This document shows positions 7,023 to 12,630 of a stretch of 15,586 bases of DNA, in pieces. The first letter of the stretch is position 1, and the number at the start of each line of letters is the position of its first letter. The notes below the pieces were generated by a model, which worked only from the letters and a program-made list of their open reading frames with translations, was not told the origin of the DNA and did no database searches. Source of the DNA: Bacteroidales bacterium UBA5515 (GTDB lineage Bacteria; Bacteroidota; Bacteroidia; Bacteroidales; P3); the NCBI GenBank assembly GCA_002423895.1, contig DIOL01000002.1, positions 13,311-28,896 on the forward strand. The letters run 5' to 3'. Made by a program: the position numbers and the translations under genes.

Positions 7023-9101
7023 TTATTTCTTCAATACAGATTCAACAACATCTTTTGGTGCTTCAGCATAGTGAGAAAATTCCATTGTTGAATTTGCACG
7101 ACCAGAAGTAATTGTTCTAAGTGAGGTTACATAACCAAACATTTGAGAAAGTGGAACTTTTGCTTTAACAGCTTGAATTCCTATTTTAGCAGTAATACTT
7201 TCAAGTATTGCTCTTCTTCTATTCAAGTCACCAGTAACAGTTCCTAAATAAGCATCTGGAGTTGTTACTTCTAATGACATTACTGGTTCCAAAAGAATTG
7301 GTCTTGCTTTTCTTGCAGCTTCTTTAAATGCAATTTTAGCACAAAGTTCAAATGATAAAGCATCAGAGTCAACTGGATGATAAGAACCATCAATAATAGT
7401 TACTTTCATGCTTTCAACAGGAAATCCTCCTAATACACCATTTGACATTGCTTGTTTAAATCCTTTTTCAATTGAAGGAATATATTCTTTTGGGATATTA
7501 CCACCTTTAACTTCATTTACAAATTGAAGACCTTTAAATCCTTCATCTGCTGGTTCAAGGCGGAACTGAATATCTGCAAACTTACCTCTACCTCCAGTTT
7601 GTTTTTTATAAACTTCTCTATGTTGTGTGGCAGAAGTTAAAGCTTCTTTATAAGCAACTTGTGGAGCTCCTTGATTTACTTCAACATTAAATTCACGACG
7701 CATACGGTCTAAAATAATGTCTAAATGTAATTCACCCATACCTTTCATAATAGTTTGTCCAGACGCTTCGTCTGTATTAACTTTTAAAGTTGGGTCTTCT
7801 TCAGTAAGTTTAGTTAAAGCATTATTGAATTTATCAACATCTGCTTGTTGTTTTGGTTCAATAGCAATATTAATAACCGGTTCAGGGAAAGTCATAGATT
7901 CCAAAATAATTGGATGATTTTCATCACAAAGAGTGTTACCAGTTTTAATATCCTTAAATCCAACAGCTGCTCCAATATCTCCTGCTTCAATTCTATCTAA
8001 TGGATTTTGTTTATTTGCATGCATTTGCATGATTCGAGAGATACGTTCTTTCTTATCAGTTGATGCATTATAAACATAAGAACCTGCATCTAATGATCCA
8101 GAGTATACACGGAAGAAACAAATTCTTCCAACATAAGGGTCAGTTGCGATTTTGAATGCTAAAGCTGAGAAAGGTGCTTTAGGATCAACCTTTCTTATTT
8201 CTTCATTATCAGTTTTTGGATTTATTCCCAAAATTTCAGGGACATCAACTGGACTTGGTAAAAATTCAGCAACTGCATCTATTAAGTTTTGAATCCCTTT
8301 GTTTTTGAAAGATGCTCCACAAAGAACAGGAGTGATTTTCATTGAACAAGTTGCCTTGCGAATATGATAAATCATTTCTTCAGGAGTAATTGAATTTTCA
8401 TCTTCCATATACTTCATTAAAAGAGTTTCATCTTCTTCTGCAACTCCTTCAATAAGCATTTTTCTATATTTAGCTGCAATGTCTTTTAAATCTTCAGGCA
8501 TTGGAATCTCATTAAATTTAGTTCCATTTGAAGATTCATCATACATTAATGCCTTGTTTGAAATCAAATCAATAACCCCTTTAAACAAATCTTCTTGTCC
8601 AATTGGAATTTGTAAAGGAACAGGTGTTGCTCCTAGACGTTCTTTAATTTGACTAACTACATTAAAAAAATCAGCTCCTGCACGGTCCATTTTATTTATG
8701 AACGCAATACGAGGAACATTATATTTATCAGCTTGACGCCAAACGGTTTCGCTTTGTGGTTCAACTCCACCAACTGCACAGAAAAGAGCTACTGCACCAT
8801 CCAATACACGTAATGAACGTTCAACTTCAACAGTAAAGTCAACGTGTCCCGGAGTGTCAATAATATTTATCTTATATTGGTTATTATTGTAATTCCAGAA
8901 AACTGTTGTCGCAGCGGAAGTGATTGTTATTCCTCTCTCTTGCTCTTGTGCCATCCAGTCCATAGTAGCAGATCCCTCATGTGTCTCCCCTATCTTATGG
9001 TTCTTTCCTGTAAAATACAAGATACGCTCAGTAGTTGTTGTCTTACCGGCGTCAATATGAGCCATAATACCAATATTCCTTGTAAATTTTAAGTCTGCCA
9101 T
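7023..9101 (-). CDS. fusA: Elongation factor G (translocase GTPase)
   Basis: A 692-aa protein that drives ribosomal translocation and, with RRF, ribosome recycling. The GTPase motifs are complete: P-loop AHIDAGKT (14-21), switch I RGIT (56-59), DTPGH (82-86) with the catalytic His86, and NKMD (136-139). The GTP-binding domain is followed by domain II (about 300-400), domain III, domain IV (near GGRGKFADIQFRLEPA) and the C-terminal domain V with GDLNRRR and MFGYVTSLRTITSGRA. Length is typical. The context directly after rpsL-rpsG, with 30- and 40-nt gaps, identifies it as the housekeeping FusA rather than a tetracycline-protection or FusA2-type paralogue. Confidence 0.98.
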   Translation of the reverse strand: MADLKFTRNIGIMAHIDAGKTTTTERILYFTGKNHKIGETHEGSATMDWMAQEQERGITITSAATTVFWNYNNNQYKINIIDTPGHVDFTVEVERSLRVLDGAVALFCAVGGVEPQSETVWRQADKYNVPRIAFINKMDRAGADFFNVVSQIKERLGATPVPLQIPIGQEDLFKGVIDLISNKALMYDESSNGTKFNEIPMPEDLKDIAAKYRKMLIEGVAEEDETLLMKYMEDENSITPEEMIYHIRKATCSMKITPVLCGASFKNKGIQNLIDAVAEFLPSPVDVPEILGINPKTDNEEIRKVDPKAPFSALAFKIATDPYVGRICFFRVYSGSLDAGSYVYNASTDKKERISRIMQMHANKQNPLDRIEAGDIGAAVGFKDIKTGNTLCDENHPIILESMTFPEPVINIAIEPKQQADVDKFNNALTKLTEEDPTLKVNTDEASGQTIMKGMGELHLDIILDRMRREFNVEVNQGAPQVAYKEALTSATQHREVYKKQTGGRGKFADIQFRLEPADEGFKGLQFVNEVKGGNIPKEYIPSIEKGFKQAMSNGVLGGFPVESMKVTIIDGSYHPVDSDALSFELCAKIAFKEAARKARPILLEPVMSLEVTTPDAYLGTVTGDLNRRRAILESITAKIGIQAVKAKVPLSQMFGYVTSLRTITSGRANSTMEFSHYAEAPKDVVESVLKK

Positions 9102-9131
9102 CTAATTTTTATCTTTCTTCTTTTATATTTG

Positions 9132-9599
9132 TTAGAATCTAAAATGAGAGAATGCTTTATTAGCTTCTGCCATTCTGTGAATATCTTCTTTTCTTTTGAA
9201 TGCTGCACCTTCTTCTTTTGAAGCAGCAATTATTTCGCTTGCCAAACAAAGAGCCATTGATTTTTCATTTCTCTTTCTTGCGTATCCAATCAAACTCTTC
9301 ATTCCCATTGATTGTTTTCTGTCTGGACGAATTTCTGAAGGGATTTGGAATGTTGCACCTCCAATTCTGCGAGAACGAACCTCAACATTAGGAGTTACAT
9401 TAGCTAATGCCTTTTTCCAAATTTCCAAACCATCTTCTTTTGTACGCTCACTAACTATATCTATAGCATTATAGAAAATGTTATAAGCTGTTGTTTTCTT
9501 TCCTTTCAGCATTATGTTGTTTACGAATTTTGTCACCAAAACTTCATTAAACTTTGGATCTGGAAGGATAATTCTTTTTCTTGGTTTTGCTTTTCTCAT
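9132..9599 (-). CDS. rpsG: 30S ribosomal protein S7
   Basis: A 155-aa primary binder of the 3' major domain of 16S rRNA that nucleates the 30S head. It begins MRKAKPRKR and contains ANVTPNVEVRSRRIGGATFQIP and the C-terminal basic helix (FKRKEDIHRMAEANKAFSHFRF). It lies 40 nt after rpsL and 30 nt before fusA. In E. coli S7 regulates the str operon through the rpsL-rpsG gap; the 40-nt gap here is too short to show an obvious equivalent. Confidence 0.98.
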   Translation of the reverse strand: MRKAKPRKRIILPDPKFNEVLVTKFVNNIMLKGKKTTAYNIFYNAIDIVSERTKEDGLEIWKKALANVTPNVEVRSRRIGGATFQIPSEIRPDRKQSMGMKSLIGYARKRNEKSMALCLASEIIAASKEEGAAFKRKEDIHRMAEANKAFSHFRF

Positions 9600-9639
9600 G
9601 GTATGGTAAAGCTATATTATTATTGTATTATTAACTATT

Positions 9640-10020
9640 TTATTTTGCCGCTTTTGGACGTTTAGCTCCATACTTGGAACGTCTTTGTTTTCTTCCATCA
9701 ACACCAGCAGTATCCAATGCTCCACGGATAATGTGGTAACGAACACCTGGAAGGTCTTTTACTCTTCCTCCTCTAATCATTACAATAGAGTGTTCTTGAA
9801 GATTGTGGCCTTCTCCTGGGATGTAAGCATTAACTTCTTTTTGGTTTGTCAAACGAACCCTAGCAACCTTTCTCATTGCTGAATTAGGTTTCTTTGGAGT
9901 TGTTGTGTAAACTCTTGTGCAAACTCCTCTACGTTGAGGAGAGGAATCTAATGCAGGAGACTTACTCTTGTATTCTAAATTTTGACGTCCTTTACGAACT
10001 AATTGTTGAATTGTTGGCAT
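9640..10020 (-). CDS. rpsL: 30S ribosomal protein S12
   Basis: A 126-aa decoding-centre protein. It contains TPKKPNSAMRK (41-51), where the Lys residues of KKPNS are the classic streptomycin-resistance positions and are wild type here. It also has PGEGHNLQEHS and GGRVKDLPGVRYH, with Asp89 in the position of the RimO methylthiolation site. It is the first gene of the str-S10-spc cluster; a near-consensus Bacteroidetes promoter ends about 59 nt upstream of the ATG. The ATG at 10018-10020 fits the family start exactly. Confidence 0.98.
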   Translation of the reverse strand: MPTIQQLVRKGRQNLEYKSKSPALDSSPQRRGVCTRVYTTTPKKPNSAMRKVARVRLTNQKEVNAYIPGEGHNLQEHSIVMIRGGRVKDLPGVRYHIIRGALDTAGVDGRKQRRSKYGAKRPKAAK

Positions 10021-10078
10021 ATCTTAATTTCCAAATTAATATATCGTTTTTTTTATGTTCCTTGCTAAAATTGGGTTG

Positions 10079-10110
10079 CAAAGGTATTACTATTATTTTA
10101 ATTACACAAA
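10079..10110 (-). promoter_or_regulatory. Promoter of the str-S10 cluster (P2)
   Basis: Read on the minus strand, TTTG (10110-10107) is followed by exactly 20 nt and then TACCTTTG (10086-10079). This matches the Bacteroidetes primary-sigma consensus TTTG-N(19-21)-TAnnTTTG. Transcription would start near 10073, giving a 5' leader of about 50 nt for rpsL. The same octamer TACCTTTG is used by the tRNA promoter at the other end of the window. Confidence 0.8.
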
Positions 10111-10117
10111 ATCTGTT

Positions 10118-10137
10118 AGAAAAATATTAATTTTTCT
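10118..10137 (-). terminator. A/U-only 8-bp hairpin downstream of the candidate RNA
   Basis: Perfect 8-bp inverted repeat AGAAAAAT / ATTTTTCT around a 4-nt loop, just upstream of promoter P2. It could end transcripts from the upstream promoter P1, since its own 3' arm carries five U residues. No further U-tract follows and the stem has only one G-C pair per arm, so termination strength is doubtful. Confidence 0.3.
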
Positions 10138-10293
10138 TATTAATTTTGTTATAATATTTCCAAAATCAACGTTCAAAAACAGCCATAGCCACTTGGTTTT
10201 ATTTGATTTTCACTCTCTTAATGTCCAACCCAATTACTCTATGAGAACCACGAGTAAATTAACATTTTTAAGAGACGTTACCTTATTTTGGGA
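10138..10293 (-). ncRNA. Candidate structured RNA or long str-operon leader, unrecognised
   Basis: A minus-strand promoter (10297-10327) points into this stretch, which carries no protein gene. Positions 10171-10260 hold 32 G+C in 90 nt, against 9 in 60 nt for 10081-10140, so composition differs from ordinary spacer. In the predicted transcript CCAAAAT near the 5' end (10291-10285) can pair with ATTTTGG (10166-10160). Just inside, AACGT (10279-10275) can pair with ACGTT (10172-10168). Within them lies a hairpin built from CTCTTAA/TTAAGAG (10274-10268 with 10221-10215), extended by TGT/ACA and capped by TTACTC/GAGTAA (10257-10252 with 10239-10234). I do not recognise an Rfam family. It may be a small RNA, perhaps 6S-like, or a regulatory leader read through into rpsL. 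The 3' end is uncertain. Confidence 0.45.
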
Positions 10294-10296
10294 GTG

Positions 10297-10327
10297 CAAA
10301 AATACAAAAAAAAACATTACTACCAAA
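10297..10327 (-). promoter_or_regulatory. Second upstream minus-strand promoter (P1)
   Basis: On the minus strand TTTG (10327-10324) is followed by 19 nt and TATTTTTG (10304-10297), a full match to TAnnTTTG. Transcription would start near 10291-10293, at the 5' end of the structured block. It is about 215 nt upstream of P2 and divergent from the rubredoxin promoter. It has no adjacent open reading frame, so it drives either a separate RNA or a long leader of rpsL. Confidence 0.65.
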
Positions 10328-10372
10328 TATTTATAAAAAATTTTGCTCTAAATCTCTTTTTTTATTTTTTTA

Positions 10373-10404
10373 TTTGCAATATACGGGAAAAGTTTGTTTC
10401 TTTG
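10373..10404 (+). promoter_or_regulatory. Promoter of the rubredoxin gene
   Basis: TTTG (10373-10376), 20 nt, then TTTCTTTG (10397-10404), which differs from TAnnTTTG only by T for A at the second position. Transcription would start near 10410, leaving an A-rich leader of about 20 nt before the ATG at 10431. Confidence 0.5.
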
Positions 10405-10430
10405 CCAAATAAAATAAATTAAAAAAAACT

Positions 10431-10598
10431 ATGGACAACAGAAAATTTGAATGCCAACCATGCGGATATATTTATGATCCAGCTGTAGGCGATCCAGACA
10501 GTGGAATTAAACCAGGCACTCCATTTAGCGAGCTTCCAGATGATTGGGTATGCCCTTTGTGTGGAGCTTATAAAGAAGACTTTGAATTGGTTGACTAA
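10431..10598 (+). CDS. Rubredoxin
   Basis: A 55-aa protein, the family's usual length. The two iron-binding knuckles are ECQPCGYIYDP (Cys8, Cys11) and WVCPLCGAYKEDF (Cys41, Cys44), which together bind a single Fe(SCys)4 centre. The conserved core VGDPDSGI..GTPF..LPDDW lies between them. Rubredoxins carry electrons in the cytoplasm, often to rubrerythrin, superoxide reductase or flavodiiron oxygen reductases in anaerobes; no such partner is in this window. It has its own promoter and is a single-gene unit, convergent with the exosortase-like gene and separated from it by a shared terminator. The gene is easily missed because it is so short. Confidence 0.96.
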   Translation: MDNRKFECQPCGYIYDPAVGDPDSGIKPGTPFSELPDDWVCPLCGAYKEDFELVD

Positions 10599-10646
10599 GA
10601 AATTATTCCACTAAATCAAAATTTAAAAAAGGCTGACTAAGAAATT
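10592..10646. repeat. 13-bp direct repeat spanning both convergent stop codons
   Basis: TGACTAAGAAATT occurs at 10592-10604 and again at 10634-10646, 42 bp apart. The first copy contains the rubredoxin stop (10596-10598) and the second contains the stop of the convergent exosortase-like gene (10637-10639, read on the other strand). A short duplication at the gene ends is the simplest explanation. Confidence 0.6.
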
Positions 10647-10660
10647 GGTTCAGCCTTTTT
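10626..10660. terminator. Bidirectional intrinsic terminator
   Basis: AAAAAGGCTGA (10626-10636) and TCAGCCTTTTT (10650-10660) form a perfect 11-bp stem around a 13-nt loop. On either strand a G/C-containing core is followed by a run of U, so it can serve both the rubredoxin message (stop at 10598) and the convergent exosortase-like message. One arm lies inside the last codons of the latter gene, whose stop codon falls in the loop. Confidence 0.85.
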
Positions 10661-11242
10661 CTTTGGATAAGCAAAAAACTCAATCCAAATTAACCAAATA
10701 AGAAATATTACTACATAGTAAAATGGTCTTCCTACCCAATCATGAATAGATTGAAAGTTGTTAGGATAGTAAAGTAAAACTCCTGTAAGCCCAAATATTC
10801 TTACAATATTTGAAATAATCACCACCACACTCGAAAAAAGGAAATAAATCATCCTTTTCCATAATTTGTTAGGCAAAATCAAGATAATCATAAGTAACTG
10901 AAAAATTTGCTTAATACCAGAACAACTATTAACAACCATCATAGTACAAATAGTAGAATTATCGTTAGTATTGTAGAATCGCAAACTTGATGATATGGCT
11001 TCAAAATCTGTATCATAGAATATCTTTGACAGAAAAACGACTCCATTAAATGCAATTTCAGTAAAGAAATCATAAATTTCTTTTGTATATGAACCAAATA
11101 TCCAAGTATTCATATTGGTTCCCCAATAAAGATAATGAAAGAGAATTGTAACAAGTGCAAAAAGTAAAAAATCCTTTATTGCTCTATTTTTCTTAAAGTA
11201 ATTCTTAATTTGTATCCATTTTTCGACAATAGTTTTTTTCAT
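10637..11242 (-). CDS. Exosortase/archaeosortase-family membrane protein
   Basis: A 201-aa protein with about five hydrophobic segments: near residues 22-40, 62-74, 112-124, 131-156 and 174-190. The three catalytic positions of the exosortase family are all present: Cys107 in NSCSGIKQ, Arg148 in SNIVRIFGL at the end of a membrane helix, and His167 in HDWVGRPFYY just before the last helix. Enzymes of this family are thought to cleave short C-terminal sorting tails at the membrane and transfer the protein to a carrier. The size suits the compact single-domain forms of Bacteroidetes (XrtF-like), but the subfamily cannot be fixed by eye. No protein with a matching tripartite C-terminal tail is seen here; the secreted protein at 13775 has a type IX signal instead. 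Its 3' end overlaps the terminator. Confidence 0.85.
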   Translation of the reverse strand: MKKTIVEKWIQIKNYFKKNRAIKDFLLFALVTILFHYLYWGTNMNTWIFGSYTKEIYDFFTEIAFNGVVFLSKIFYDTDFEAISSSLRFYNTNDNSTICTMMVVNSCSGIKQIFQLLMIILILPNKLWKRMIYFLFSSVVVIISNIVRIFGLTGVLLYYPNNFQSIHDWVGRPFYYVVIFLIWLIWIEFFAYPKKKAEPIS

Positions 11243-11358
11243 AAATAATCATCCTTCTTAAATAATATTTTTAATATTTATGCAGAAAAAAATATATAAT
11301 TTGACAATAAAAAGGAAAAGCATCTATACAATATTATATATACTTTTATTCTTATTGG

Positions 11359-11390
11359 CAAATTTACAAAACTTATCTGATTTTTCTAAA
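11359..11390 (-). promoter_or_regulatory. Possible promoter of the exosortase-like gene
   Basis: On the minus strand TTTA (11390-11387; one mismatch to TTTG), 20 nt, then TAAATTTG (11366-11359), a full match to TAnnTTTG. Transcription would start near 11353, leaving a leader of about 110 nt before the ATG at 11242. In sequence this AT-rich a chance match is possible. Confidence 0.35.
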
Positions 11391-11522
11391 TAATTTTCAT
11401 ATATCTTCAATAAAAAACTATTTATTTTGACTTTTTGGGGGAAATTTGTGATAAGACACTATCAAATTTAGATAAGATTCTAAAGAATCAAGTATTGTTG
11501 AATTTTTGCTTGACTTATTCAG

Positions 11523-11582
11523 AAATATATCAATCAAAAGTAAAAATAGATCAGTTAAAATAAAATTTTGATTGATATATTT
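11523..11582. repeat. Perfect 17-bp inverted repeat, 26-nt spacer
   Basis: AAATATATCAATCAAAA (11523-11539) is exactly complementary to TTTTGATTGATATATTT (11566-11582). Seventeen matched pairs far exceed the other palindromes in this spacer. As RNA it would form a long A/U-rich hairpin; as DNA it could be a cruciform, a protein site or the remnant of a small miniature element. No flanking target duplication and no poly-U run is evident. Confidence 0.75.
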
Positions 11583-11656
11583 TTCATTATGCTTGAGTTT
11601 TTTCAATAAAGAAGTAGACTATTTTTAAAGCTAAAATTTAGGAATTTTTCTTTGAA

Positions 11657-11803
11657 TTCTTATTTCAATTATCTAACTTCTTATTTCATTTTACTAACTC
11701 CTTATTTTAATTTACTGAAACGCTGTTTTAATAAATTCTTTCTTTACTTTAATAAATTCTTTCTTCGTTTTATTTTACTGAAACAAGGTTTTATTTTCCC
11801 ATC
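11657..11803. repeat. Seven degenerate 21-nt tandem repeats
   Basis: Seven consecutive units begin at 11657, 11678, 11699, 11720, 11741, 11762 and 11783 with no insertion or deletion between them. Units 1 and 2 (both starting TTCTTATTTCA) differ at only a few bases. Units 4 and 5 share an exact 18-mer, TTTAATAAATTCTTTCTT (11727-11744 and 11748-11765). Read on the plus strand, one frame gives a seven-residue periodicity rich in Phe, Tyr and Leu. That frame has no ATG start, so I treat it as a repeat, not a gene. Confidence 0.75.
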
Positions 11804-11836
11804 TCCTTGTTCTAGGAAAATAGGATTAATTAAGGT

Positions 11837-11885
11837 AAAAAAAATTAGAAGAAATTAAAAATATTTGTTTAGTTTTATCTTCTAA
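11837..11885 (-). terminator. Intrinsic terminator of the exbB-exbD-tonB operon
   Basis: On the minus strand TTAGAAGA (11885-11878) pairs with TCTTCTAA (11852-11845), followed at once by eight U residues (11844-11837). Inside, TAAAA and TTTTA can add five pairs after a 3-nt bulge. The first arm is made of the last codons and stop of the tonB-like gene. The stem is A/U-rich, as expected for this genome. Confidence 0.6.
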
Positions 11886-12630
11886 ACTTATAGGTTATTG
11901 TTCCTTTTTGTTCTTCTGCTGCTCCAGGTGATGCGGAAAACTTAGAGTTTCTTGCAGCTGTTTCGCAATGACGCCAAAGAGAACGATTATCAATTGTTGT
12001 TCCTCTTGATCCTGCAACTGCTCTTACAACATCTCCTTGAGGATTTACCCAAATAGTTACAACAATTGAGCCTACTTCATCTGTTTTGGAAGGTGGTAGT
12101 CCTAAATTCTTTGAGCCTCTTCCTGCTAATGAGAATGTATGACCTGATCCAGAGCCATCACTTCCAGTTCCACCTCCTCCATTATTACCATCTCCAATTC
12201 CATCTCCTTTTCCTGTGCCTTGGCCTGAGCCAGAATTCTTCACTTTACCTTTTTGAAATAGAGCATTAGGGTTTATGGTTTCTTCTTTTTTGGTTTGAGC
12301 TGTTTCTTTAGTTGATGGTTTATTATTTGGTTTTGTAGTGGTTTTTGCAGAAAGAGCTACATCATCTGTAGTTTGAGCAACGTAATTTTCGCTTCCTTCA
12401 GATATTTCATTGATAGGATTTGAGGCATCACTACCTCCAACCTCTCCAATCATTGCATTACCAACATCTTCAAGACTTCCCACATCCATTAAAACTCCTG
12501 TTTCTGGTGGAGGTGGATCAGGATATTTTAATCCTACAGAAACTAAAAGCAATAAAAGTAATGAGTGAAATAGCACTGTTGCCACTACACTTATTATTGT
12601 CCTTTTATTGTCTTTATCTTTAATATCCAT
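11875..12630 (-). CDS. TonB-like energy transducer
   Basis: A 251-aa protein. A short basic cytoplasmic start (residues 1-10) precedes one membrane helix (about 11-33) containing His22, which parallels the functional His of TonB. Then come a PDPPPPETGVLMDVG segment typical of Bacteroidetes TonB proteins, a long Asn/Thr/Lys-rich stretch, and a Gly/Ser-rich linker (about 133-166). The C-terminal domain (about 178-251; GSIVVTIWVNPQGDVVRAVAGSRGTT...ITYKFRR) has the beta-alpha-beta pattern of TonB C-terminal domains. It should carry proton-motive energy from ExbB/ExbD to outer-membrane receptors. The ATG directly abuts the exbD stop, so the three genes are co-translated. A TolA-like role is possible, since no TonB-dependent receptor is adjacent. 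Confidence 0.88.
   Translation of the reverse strand: MDIKDKDNKRTIISVVATVLFHSLLLLLLVSVGLKYPDPPPPETGVLMDVGSLEDVGNAMIGEVGGSDASNPINEISEGSENYVAQTTDDVALSAKTTTKPNNKPSTKETAQTKKEETINPNALFQKGKVKNSGSGQGTGKGDGIGDGNNGGGGTGSDGSGSGHTFSLAGRGSKNLGLPPSKTDEVGSIVVTIWVNPQGDVVRAVAGSRGTTIDNRSLWRHCETAARNSKFSASPGAAEEQKGTITYKFRR

Larger units (their letters stand above)
11243..11836. other. Gene-free AT-rich spacer with repeats
   Basis: Almost 600 nt of very AT-rich sequence without a convincing gene. The open frames that exist start at TTG codons and consist of low-complexity residues or run through repeats. What it does hold is a possible promoter (11359-11390), a perfect 17-bp inverted repeat (11523-11582) and seven 21-nt degenerate tandem repeats (11657-11803). 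A short inverted repeat AACAAGG/CCTTGTT is also present at 11782-11788 and 11805-11811. Nothing recognisable as an insertion sequence is seen. Confidence 0.6.

Noticed and set aside
9196..9474. Long plus-strand open frames opposite rpsG, fusA, rplB and other ribosomal genes
   Set aside because: They are antisense shadows of highly conserved genes, without family resemblance, promoters or start context.
10055..10336. Open frame of 93 codons on the plus strand upstream of rubredoxin
   Set aside because: It is antisense to the rpsL promoter, runs across both minus-strand promoters, and gives no family-like protein. The signal in this stretch is better explained by RNA structure.
11418..11606. 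Open frame of 62 codons on the minus strand in the AT-rich spacer
   Set aside because: It opens with TTG and has no in-frame ATG nearby. It runs straight through the 17-bp inverted repeat and has low-complexity composition (Lys, Leu, Ile, Asn) expected from AT-rich random sequence.
11782..11811. AACAAGG/CCTTGTT inverted repeat as a terminator
   Set aside because: Seven pairs around a 16-nt loop, and no U-run follows on either strand. The hairpin at 11845-11885 with eight U residues is a better terminator.
11652..11858. Open frame of 68 codons on the plus strand across the 21-nt repeats
   Set aside because: It starts with TTG overlapping a possible promoter element. The protein is just the translated repeat plus a basic tail, and no recognisable domain or start context is seen. 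I kept it as a repeat finding only.
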